A stretch of DNA of 53,920 nt from JAUASV01 sp047605685 (GTDB lineage Bacteria > Actinomycetota > Actinomycetes > Actinomycetales > Microbacteriaceae), in the NCBI GenBank assembly GCA_047605685.1, contig JASGFF010000007.1, positions 1 to 53,920 on the forward strand, read 5' to 3'. Position numbers and translations under genes: made by a program. The notes under the pieces were generated by a model. That model was given only the letters and a program-made list of their open reading frames with translations, was not told the origin of the DNA and searched no databases. This document shows, one piece after another, positions 27,100-35,300 of this stretch (the first letter of the stretch is position 1; every line of letters starts with the position of its first letter).

Positions 27100-27735
27100 T
27101 CAGTCGCGATCGAACGTGGTGGTGTACGTCTTCGCGCTGTAGTGGGTCGAGGTGGCCACGTAACGCACCTTGACGGTGTAGGTGCCGTCCTCGGTGGCGT
27201 GCTTGAAGGTCGTCGTCCAGTCGCCGTCGGAGTCGACGGTCACGGTCTTGATGGCCTTGAGGTCGCCGTCCTCGTCGTAGACCTTGACCTGCAGGGTCGC
27301 GCCGGCGACGGCGGTGCCCTCGATGACGGTCTTCTTGTCGGAGGTGTCGTTGGCCTCGACCGTCGCCTTGGTGTACGCGGTGCCCACCTTGATGGTCTTC
27401 GTCGTGGTCTCGCCGTCCGCGTAGAACTTCACCGTGTAGACGCCGGCCTTGGTCGGCGTGAAGGTGTAGCTCACCCGACCGTCGTCGTCCACCGTGGTGT
27501 AGTACTTCGTGATCGACTCCGAGGTGGTGCTGGTGAGCTTGATCGTGGCGTCGGCGTCGGCCGTCAGCCGGGTCGCCGTGACCGTGTAGCTCGTGCTCGA
27601 GGCCGTCGACTTGGTGGTCGAGAGGATGCCCGCGTTGTTGCTCGAGCTCGCGTTCGCCGCGACGCTGCCGCCGAGGGTGAGGCCGAGAGCAGTGACCGCT
27701 CCGGCGCCGACCATGGCGATCTTGCGCTTGTCCAT
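27100..27735 (-). CDS. Secreted Ig-like beta-rich protein, 211 aa
   Basis: Signal peptide in residues 1-30 (MDKRKIAMVGAGAVTALGLTL, cleavage near ANA-SS). The mature part is Thr/Asp/Lys-rich with two Ig-like or Big-type beta domains: one around YTFTPTKAGVYTVKFYADG and one around TTFKHATEDGTYTVKVRY. No LPxTG sorting signal, so released or loosely wall-bound. Strong AAAGGAGA ribosome site. Function unknown; adhesion or surface coating is a guess. Confidence 0.82.
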   Translation of the reverse strand: MDKRKIAMVGAGAVTALGLTLGGSVAANASSSNNAGILSTTKSTASSTSYTVTATRLTADADATIKLTSTTSESITKYYTTVDDDGRVSYTFTPTKAGVYTVKFYADGETTTKTIKVGTAYTKATVEANDTSDKKTVIEGTAVAGATLQVKVYDEDGDLKAIKTVTVDSDGDWTTTFKHATEDGTYTVKVRYVATSTHYSAKTYTTTFDRD

Positions 27736-27980
27736 CTTTGTTTCTCCTTTGGGTGTGCTTTCCGCGGTTGAAGCGGACGTTGAAGACCGTAGGGACGCCG
27801 TCTCGGGGCCGATGATGGGGAAGCCGGAGGGCCCCTGGGATTCCTATGGAGGCCGTGCCCGTTCCGCAAGCGACGGGTGGGGGGCGGCTGACAGGACGCC
27901 TGGGACGCGAGCCCTGATCGGCTGCGACGGCCCACCGGGGGGAACAGCCGGTGATCGTCCGGGACGGGTACGATCCGAGC

Positions 27981-28484
27981 ATGTCGATCTCCGGCGGCGT
28001 CCTCGCTCTGCGTGCCCACATCCTCTCCCCGCGCCCGGGCGCGGGCGGCGCATCCCGCGACCTCCGGCTCATCGAGCGGGTGCTGCGGCTCGCCGTCTCG
28101 ACGGATGCCGACGGGCTCGAGGTCGCCCTCGGCGAGCCGAGCGGCGACACCCCCCGCTCGGTCGAGGCGACGCTCTCCGGTCGCACCGCCCGGCTCGCCG
28201 TGGTCCGGCTCGGCGAGCTGCAGTCCGCCCTCGAGATCGCCGGTCAGGCGGTGCGCGGCGTCGGCCTGCCGCTGCCGGAGCGCACCGAGTCGGGGCTGAG
28301 CGCGATCGAGCGGGTGCAGGTGCGGCTGCGGGCCCACCTCGCCTTCGCCCCGGCGCGCGAGGAGCGCTGGCTCGCCCACGCGATGGAGCGCACCCGGCAG
28401 GCCACGACCGAGCTGCTCACCGAGGCCGGCACGGCACGGCTGTCCTTCACCGTGGGCGGCTGGCGGCGGCTCGCCCCCGCCTGA
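27981..28484 (+). CDS. Hypothetical protein, 167 aa
   Basis: Not recognised. ATG six bases after TACGAT with no Shine-Dalgarno (leaderless type). Arg/Leu/Ala-rich, apparently soluble and largely helical, with ERVLRLAVSTDADGLEVAL near the start and REERWLAHAMERTRQ towards the end. Transcribed away from the secreted protein; followed by 206 bp of lower-GC DNA with the promoter of the next gene. A frame ten codons longer exists upstream, but would include the promoter. Confidence 0.65.
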   Translation: MSISGGVLALRAHILSPRPGAGGASRDLRLIERVLRLAVSTDADGLEVALGEPSGDTPRSVEATLSGRTARLAVVRLGELQSALEIAGQAVRGVGLPLPERTESGLSAIERVQVRLRAHLAFAPAREERWLAHAMERTRQATTELLTEAGTARLSFTVGGWRRLAPA

Positions 28485-28576
28485 GCAGCCGCCTGTCTCA
28501 CCTCGCCGACAGCGCCCATCGGCGAGCGGTTGCCCCCTTACGCCCACTGATCACCGGGGCTACGCCCTGTATCCAT

Positions 28577-28623
28577 CTTGAGCAACGGTAATAATATCGA
28601 TATGGTGCTGACCAGCGCTCAAG
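28577..28623 (+). promoter_or_regulatory. Promoter with flanking inverted repeat, secreted-peptide operon
   Basis: -35 TTGAGC (28578-28583), 17-bp AT-rich spacer, -10 TATGGT (28601-28606). CTTGAGC at 28577-28583 is repeated inverted as GCTCAAG at 28617-28623, bracketing the core promoter; GGTAAT occurs inside (28588) and just after (28623). It looks like a repressor-controlled promoter. Confidence 0.65.
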
Positions 28624-28690
28624 GTAATGTAATGTGAGCTATCCGATCCAACCCGGATGCTCCCTGCAGTTCCATTAGGAGGACAACAAC

Positions 28691-29089
28691 ATGAAGAAGG
28701 CAATCACGCGGCTCGGTGCTGGCTTGGCGATCACCGGCATCCTTGTCGGCGGCGCCGGAGTTGCGTACGCGGGAACCACATACAAGTCGTTCAGCACCAC
28801 CGTCGGCAAGGCCAACGGCAATGGATACACCGGCACACAGACCAAAACCACAGGGGGCGCATACGTCCAGTTCAAGGGGCTAACGGTCGGCGGGAGCTAT
28901 CAGGTCGATGCTCGAGCCCAAGAGGGCGATGGCAGCAACTCAGGTGCGTGGAAGACGAACCTTGACGACGGGGACTCCGGAAACCTCTCCAACGACATCG
29001 ACTCAGGGACGAGCACGCGCATCAACTTCAACAACGACCTCTTTACCTTGGTCGATGTCCAGGTCTCGGGAACGTGGCGCAGTCAGTGA
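28691..29089 (+). CDS. Small secreted protein, bacteriocin-like candidate
   Basis: Protein of 132 aa with a clear signal peptide (MKKAITRLGAGLAITGILVG, cleavage near AYA-GT). The mature 105 aa are Gly/Ser/Thr/Asn-rich, predicted beta, with no Cys, ending VSGTWRSQ. Consensus AGGAGG eight bases before the ATG. GC is well below the neighbours (32 of 60 bases at 28981-29040). A hairpin and then two permeases and an ABC ATPase follow on the same strand, the layout of lactococcin-972-like and related secreted-peptide loci. No family match can be proven by eye. Confidence 0.75.
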   Translation: MKKAITRLGAGLAITGILVGGAGVAYAGTTYKSFSTTVGKANGNGYTGTQTKTTGGAYVQFKGLTVGGSYQVDARAQEGDGSNSGAWKTNLDDGDSGNLSNDIDSGTSTRINFNNDLFTLVDVQVSGTWRSQ

Positions 29090-29098
29090 CGTAGACGT

Positions 29099-29125
29099 GG
29101 GGGTGCGTCGACAAGACGCGCCCCC
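29099..29125 (+). terminator. Hairpin after the secreted-protein gene, possible partial terminator
   Basis: 11-bp stem GGGGGTGCGTC / GACGCGCCCCC (one G-U) with GACAA loop, 10 bp past the stop and no U-run. It could let most transcripts end here while some read through into the ABC genes. Confidence 0.55.
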
Positions 29126-29158
29126 GCACCCTCCTTCGACCCACACTCTTCTCAGCGA

Positions 29159-30010
29159 ATGCCGGATGCCGTGATGAACGACCGAGTCTCCTCAACTGCA
29201 AGCCATGGGCACAGCTGCTTCGCGGCCTGGGATCTGCATCTGGCGCGTAACCCGCTCTGGATCGCCTACGCGCTCGCGATCGTCGCACTGCCCACGGTGA
29301 CCGGGCTCGCCCAGGTCGGCTCCACGGAGATCGACGCGCCGATCACGCTCTTCGAGCTCGGCTTCGAGTACCTCACCCTGCTGTTCCCGCTGCTCGCCGT
29401 CGGCCTGCACGTGTTCGCGTTCTCGTCGGAGATCGCGGACCGCTGGATCGTCTACGTGCGCCCCCGCGCCGACATCCGTCGCTACCTGCTGGCGAGGCTC
29501 GGTGCCGGTGCGCTGCTGTCCTTCGGCGTCCCGGCCCTCGCCGTCGGGCTCTGGGGCCTGGTCGCCTTCGGCATCGCCCCGCACCTCGGGCTGGCCCCGA
29601 ACGGCTACGGGCAGCCGCTGAGCCCGGACGAGCTGATCCGGCTCACCACGCGGGCGGCCACCTTCAGCCAGCTCGCCCACGCCGGCACGGCCGTGTACGT
29701 GCTCGTCTACGCCGCCTGGGTCGGCCTGTGGGGTGCCGTGTTCTCCGCCGTGGCGTTCCTGGTGCTGCTGGTGGCCGACAACCGGCTCCTGGCCTTCACC
29801 ACGCCGCTCGTGCTGTACTGGCTCGACAACCTCGTGCTGTCGAACCTCGGCCTCGAGCAGCTGCGGACGGGAACCGCGGTGTTCCCGTTCGCCATCACCC
29901 AGCAGCCGATCGCCCTCGCCGCCATCCCGGTCCTGTTCTGGCTGCTCCTCATCGCCGTGCTCGGCGGCGCGCTCACCCGGCGCCGCTTCGAGGTCGCCGC
30001 CCTGCTATGA
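29159..30010 (+). CDS. ABC-2-like membrane protein, 283 aa
   Basis: About six hydrophobic helices; first cytoplasmic loop VRPRADIRRYLLARLGAG is basic. No ATPase motifs. It precedes a second permease (ATGA overlap) and an ABC ATPase, so it is most likely one half of the membrane part of an exporter or immunity pump for the secreted protein upstream. The ATG at 29159 lacks a good ribosome site; ATG at 29174 is an alternative. Confidence 0.75.
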   Translation: MPDAVMNDRVSSTASHGHSCFAAWDLHLARNPLWIAYALAIVALPTVTGLAQVGSTEIDAPITLFELGFEYLTLLFPLLAVGLHVFAFSSEIADRWIVYVRPRADIRRYLLARLGAGALLSFGVPALAVGLWGLVAFGIAPHLGLAPNGYGQPLSPDELIRLTTRAATFSQLAHAGTAVYVLVYAAWVGLWGAVFSAVAFLVLLVADNRLLAFTTPLVLYWLDNLVLSNLGLEQLRTGTAVFPFAITQQPIALAAIPVLFWLLLIAVLGGALTRRRFEVAALL

Positions 30011-31500
30011 CGGTCGAAGCCCTGGTGCGCGCCGGGTATCGGCCGGCGTTCGCGATCCTCGTGCTCGGCTACGACCTCTACGAGCGCGGTCTGCTCGAGG
30101 CCGCCGCGCCCGGCATCCGTCCCACGATGCTCGAGGTGCTGACGGTGCTGGTCTGCAATCCCTATGTGCTGCTCTACGCGAGCATCGCCTGGCTGCTGTA
30201 CAGCGGGCTGAGCCTCGGCGGCCTGGGCCCGGGCCACGCGGGCGGGATGCTCGTGCTCGTCCGCCACGGCAGCCGGGCGCGCTGGCTGGCCGCGCAGCTC
30301 CCGCACGCCGGGGCCGAGGCCGCCCGCTTGCTCGGTCTCGTCGTGCTCTGCGCTCTCGCCGCGAGCGCCGGCGCACCCTGGTCGTGGGAGTGGGGCCCGC
30401 TGTCGGCGCTGCCGGAGGGTGCGGGCGACGACGCCCTCACCGCCCTCGCCCGCACCGGGGTGCCGCCGGGGCTCGCCTGGCTGCTGCAGGCGGCGCTCAG
30501 CATCCTCGTGTTCGTGGCGCTGTTCGGCCTCGCCGCCGCCCTGACGGTGTTCGCCGACCGGCGCCGGCCGCTGCTGCTCGCCCTCGTGCTCGCCGGCGAG
30601 CTCCTCGGCGTCCTGCTGCTGTCGCGGCGTCTCGGCGGGGCCGCCGAGGGGCTCGTGCTGATCGCGGACACCCGGCTGCCGCTGTGGCCCGCGAGCCCGT
30701 TCGTGGCCGCCGTGGCCGCCATCGCCCTCCCCCTCGCCGTCGTCACCGCGATCGAGCGGGCGCCCCGCGGCCGCTCACGCGCCCGCGACTGGCCGCTGCT
30801 GGTCTATGCGGCGCTCGTGCTCGGCGGCCTGCTGCTGTCGGCGGCGCGCACCCGCGGCGACTCGCTCGCCGAGAGCCTGAGCCGCGTCTTCTACGGCGCC
30901 TCCTCGACGGGCCTCGCCCTCACCAGCTACACCCTGTACACCATCGCCTTCCTCGGCCTGCCGTTCCTGGCCGTCCTCGAGGCCGAGCGCGCCGATCTGC
31001 TGCGGCTGCCGCTGCTCGCGGTGCGCCACGGCCGGCTCTGGCCCTGGCTGCGGGAGGTGCTGCTGCGGCGGCTGCTGGCGGCCGTCGTGCTCGTGGCCGC
31101 CACCCTGGGCGTCACCGTCGTGGTCACCGCCCTCTTCGGCGGCGACATCGTCACGCCGGGGCTCGGGACCGTGCTGCACCAGTACGCCGTCAACGGCGTG
31201 CTGCAGGCGTACGTGTCGACCGCGCTCGCGCTCGGGGTGCTGCTCGCGACCGGCTCGGATCGAGCCGCCCTGGCCGTGCTCGGGCTGCTCGTCGTGCTCG
31301 GCCTGCCGGCGGTCGGCCACGGCTGGCTCCCGGTCGGGCTGAACATGACCGGCCTGCTGGACGACGCCGGCTTCACCGCCACACGCGGCACCGTCATCCT
31401 CGCCCTCGCCGCCCTGGGGCTGACCCTCGGCGGCCATCTCGCCACCACCAGACCCGCGCCCCAGCGCCATCTCATCGGGAGGATCCATGTCGGTCGTTAG
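30007..31500 (+). CDS. Large membrane protein with two permease-like halves, 497 aa
   Basis: About twelve hydrophobic helices. Two segments resemble each other and the loop of the preceding gene: LVLVRHGSRARWLAAQL near residue 82 and LLAVRHGRLWPWLREVL near residue 337. This suggests an internally duplicated ABC-2-type permease. Start ATG overlaps the upstream stop; its end overlaps the ATPase start by 14 bp, so the three genes are tightly coupled. Substrate unknown; transport of, or resistance to, the secreted protein at 28691 is inferred. Confidence 0.75.
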   Translation: MTVEALVRAGYRPAFAILVLGYDLYERGLLEAAAPGIRPTMLEVLTVLVCNPYVLLYASIAWLLYSGLSLGGLGPGHAGGMLVLVRHGSRARWLAAQLPHAGAEAARLLGLVVLCALAASAGAPWSWEWGPLSALPEGAGDDALTALARTGVPPGLAWLLQAALSILVFVALFGLAAALTVFADRRRPLLLALVLAGELLGVLLLSRRLGGAAEGLVLIADTRLPLWPASPFVAAVAAIALPLAVVTAIERAPRGRSRARDWPLLVYAALVLGGLLLSAARTRGDSLAESLSRVFYGASSTGLALTSYTLYTIAFLGLPFLAVLEAERADLLRLPLLAVRHGRLWPWLREVLLRRLLAAVVLVAATLGVTVVVTALFGGDIVTPGLGTVLHQYAVNGVLQAYVSTALALGVLLATGSDRAALAVLGLLVVLGLPAVGHGWLPVGLNMTGLLDDAGFTATRGTVILALAALGLTLGGHLATTRPAPQRHLIGRIHVGR

Positions 31501-32122
31501 CCTCGTCGACGTCGGCAAGCGCTACGGCGCCGTCGAGCTGTTCAGCGGCGTCACCCTGACGATCGAGGAGGGCCGGGCCTACGGCATCAGCGGCGCCAAC
31601 GGCGCGGGCAAGTCCGTGCTGTTCCGCATCCTCACCGGCTTCGTGCGCCCGGACAGCGGCACCGTGACGATCGACCCGCGCTTCCTCGCGCCGGGCGACG
31701 TCTTCCCGCGCGACTTCGGCATCGTCATCGACCGGCCCGGATACCTCGCCCACCGGTCCGGCCTGCAGAACCTGCTCGCCCTGGCCCGCATCCGCGGCGT
31801 CGTCGGCGAGGCCCAGGTGCGCCAGGCGCTCATCGACGTCGGCCTCGACCCCGACTCGCGCACGCGCGTCGGCCGGTACTCGCTCGGGATGAAGCAGAAG
31901 CTCTCCATCGCCCAGGCCACCATGGAGCGGCAGCGCGTGCTCGTGCTGGACGAGCCGTTCAACGCCCTGGACCGCGGCAGCGCGCAGCGCCTGCGCGATC
32001 GTCTGGCGGCCCACCGCGACGCCGGCGGCACGGTCGTGTTCACCAGCCACGATCACGACGACATCGCCGTGCTCGCCGACGAGGCCTACGAGCTCGACGG
32101 CGGCACGCTGCAGCGGCAGTGA
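31487..32122 (+). CDS. ABC transporter ATPase, bacteriocin-export/immunity type
   Basis: Protein of 211 aa. Walker A GANGAGKS, Q-loop region, an LSGGQ variant in YSLGMKQKLSIAQ, Walker B VLVLDEPFNALD, H-loop TSHDHDD. The LGMKQKL signature is typical of drug, lantibiotic and bacteriocin-type ABC-2 systems. AGGAGG-like site (GGGAGGA) inside the end of the permease gene. Last gene of the unit. Confidence 0.9.
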   Translation: MSVVSLVDVGKRYGAVELFSGVTLTIEEGRAYGISGANGAGKSVLFRILTGFVRPDSGTVTIDPRFLAPGDVFPRDFGIVIDRPGYLAHRSGLQNLLALARIRGVVGEAQVRQALIDVGLDPDSRTRVGRYSLGMKQKLSIAQATMERQRVLVLDEPFNALDRGSAQRLRDRLAAHRDAGGTVVFTSHDHDDIAVLADEAYELDGGTLQRQ

Positions 32123-32305
32123 GAGCCCCCGGCCGCGGCACGCCTGGCGCCCGGGCGTTATCCGACCCCGTTCTCCCCGGACGGCGGGAACGGCGCCTGA
32201 TCCGGCCGATGTTCACCGTCTGGAGGCACACGGCGACATACCGTGAGCGGGTGCCGTTCCCGAGGTCCGGCCGACCGCGGAGCGCGGCCGACCGGATCCC
32301 CCAGC

Positions 32306-35300
32306 TCAGCCCTTCGGGTTCTTTCGCACCGTGAACCTGACCGTCTTCTTCGCCGCCGCATAGCTCGAGGTCGTCGAGGTGCGCACGGTCACCGTGTAGC
32401 TGCCCTTCCGCAGCTTCTTGGTGAGCAGCACGTAGCGGGACTTGGCGGTCGAGGTGATGGTCTTCCGGTAGACGGTCTTCCCGGCCTTCTTGACCACCAC
32501 CGTGAGCTTCGCGCCCTTGACCGCCGTGACGGTGATCTTGGCCCGCTTGCTCTTCTTGGCGACCTTGACCGCCGCCTTGATCGTGACCGCCTTGAGGGTC
32601 GTCGTGGTGGTCACGCTGGTGGCGGTCACCGTCACGGTGGTGGTGCCGGAGCTCGTGTTGCCCACGACATCGGTCGCGAGCCAGTCGACCGTGTGGTCGC
32701 CGCTGCCGGAGACCGGGAACGCGGCCGTGTAGCTCGCCCAGGAGCCGCCGTCCACCCGGTAGCGCAGGCTCGCCACCCCGCTCTGGGAGTCGCGCGCGCT
32801 CAGCGTCACCGTGGCGCCGGAGCCGCTCTGGGCCGCAGACGCGCTCACCGTGGGCGCCGTGACGTCGACGGCGACGCTCATGCTGCCCGTTGTCGTGTTC
32901 CCCGCCGTGTCCGTGGCCCGGTAGTCGATCGTGTAGCTGCCACCGGCGAGGGTGACCGGTGCGGTGTATGCGCTCCAGTCACCGTCGCCGATCCGATACT
33001 CGACCGTGTCCACGGCGACGTCATCGCTCGCGCTGATGGTGAGGGTCGCATTGGCGCCGTACCAACCGCTGGTCGCGGCCGGAGTGATCGCGGCGGTCAC
33101 CGTCGGCGCACTCTGGTCACCCACGACGGTGCTGCCGGAGGACGCGTTGCCGGCGACATCCGCGGCGGTCCAGTCGACCGTGTGCGCGCTGTCGCCCGAG
33201 AGCACCAATGGAGTCGTGTAGTCGGCCCAGTCGCCGTCGTCGACGCTGTAGCGCAGGCTCGCGACACCGCTGTCGGCATCGGTTCCCTCCAGGACCACGG
33301 TGATCCCGTCGCTGCCGGTCGACGCGGTGGCCGTCACCTCCGGCGCCGTGACGTCGACGGCGACGTCTGTGCTCCCCGTCGTCGTGTTGCCGGAGGTGTC
33401 GGTGGCCCGGTAGCCGACCTCGTAGCTTCCTGCGGGCAGGGTCACCGGCGCGGTGTACTCGATCCAGTCACCGTCGCCGAGCCGGTACTCCACCGTGTCG
33501 ACGGCGAAGTCGTCGGTGGCGTCGAGGCTGAGCGTGGTGTCGGCCCCGTACCAGCCGTCGGTCGCGGCGGGCTCGATGCTCGCGGTGACCTCGGGCGCGG
33601 TCAGGTCCTCGGCCACGTAGTCGTCGCCGCAGACACCGGTGATAGTGGTGTTCTGTGCGGCGGCGCTGCCGGCGACCGTGCTGACCACGTGGCATCCCGC
33701 GGTCACACCGCTGACCGTGAGGTAGCCGGTCGAGTCGAGCGTGGCCGCATAGGGGAGCTGATCGATGTAGACGGTCGTGCTGCTGTCGTCGGTCTGCGGG
33801 ATCGACACCGTCGCCGCGGTGTTGCCGGGCACGTTGACCGCGAACTCGAGCCCGTCGTCACCGCTCTGGTCGAAGGCGACGCCGATGCTGCCCTTGACCG
33901 TGGGCACCGTGACGGAGCCGTACTCCAGATCACCGGGCTGCGGCTTGACCGTGAAGGTCTGGTAACCGGCTGTGGTGGGCTTCACCCCGAACAGCCCGGT
34001 GGGCACGATGTACGCCGGGCTGGCCGCCCAGGGATGCGAGTAGGTGAGATTGCTCTTCAGGCTGGAGTCCCAGGCCTCGGCGGTCGCGCCCGCGCCGTCC
34101 GCGATCATGTTCAGCCAGCTGGAGGTGCCGCTGGCGGTGAGCAGATCGAGGGCGGCCTGGCCCGCGCCGGCGTTGTACAGACCGGGCAGCAGGAACGCGG
34201 CGCAGTACACACTGCAGATGAACTCGTCGGACGTGTTCCTCGCGGCGATGGAGGCGGCGACGGCGGACTTGTTGTCGTCCTCGACCAGGCCGAAGGCGAG
34301 CGCGAAGGCGCTCGAGTGCACGGCGTGGTGCGTCGAGATGTCCGAGGTGCTCGTCATACCGTCCACGTACGAGCCCGTCGAGCTGTCATAGAAGTAGGCG
34401 TTGAAGGATGCCTTGAGGTTCGCGGCATAGCTGGCATAGGTGGTGGCGTCACTCGTCTTGCCGAGCACCGTCGCGACCTCGGCCATGTCGACGAATGTCT
34501 GGTACGAGAGCGCGTTGAGCACCGTGTTGTATGCCCGGAAGTCGAAGCTGTCCCGTTCCGTGCTCGGCCAGTCCACGATGTCGCAGTCCGTGGTGGAGCT
34601 GCAGCCGCTCGAGCCCGAAGACTTGTACACCAGGCCGGTCGCGCTGTCGATCCAACTCGTCGGCAGCTTGCTCTGCAGCACCGTGTAATAGGTGGACAGC
34701 TGAGTGGTGTCGCCGGTCGCCATCCACAGGTCGTGCATAGCGAGGATCACATAGAGCGGCCATTCCGTCGGCCAGGTGCGATGGTTCGAGAAGTAGCTCG
34801 TCGAGTACTCACCGAGCGAGGTGTCGCTGTTGAGCGCGAGGTTGGACAACAGCTGGATGTAGGCATCGGCCTCGTAGTCGGTGCGCTCCCGGGTCCAGGA
34901 GTCCGTGTAGAAGTTGAGGTCCAGCGCCTCGATGCTGTTCCGCGAGAGCTGCCAGACGGCGTTGAGATCGTCGTCGGAGCTCGTGAACGTCGCGGCATCC
35001 TCGTCGAAGGGGTAGACGAGTGCGAGCGCCTTGAGGTTGTCGACGGTGATCTCCTCATCCGCCCCGACGACCTCCACGTAGCGGAACACGCGCATGCCCC
35101 AGGTGCTGATCGTCTGCGCCCCGTCGGTGAGCGTGTAGATGTCCTGATAGGTGTTGCCCGTGTTGAGGGCGTACTTGACGGTGTTGGTCGCCGAGGTGAC
35201 CTCGCCGTAGCGGACGTCGAGGGTGTCCCCGGCGGTGCCGTCGCTCAGGCTGAGCTGGATGCCGCCGATCCAGGTGCGGCCGAAGTCGATGAAGTAGTCG

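Noticed and set aside
28691..29089. Firm assignment to lactococcin 972
   Set aside because: Lacks the recognisable mature-peptide pattern of that family; only size, signal peptide and ABC context agree.
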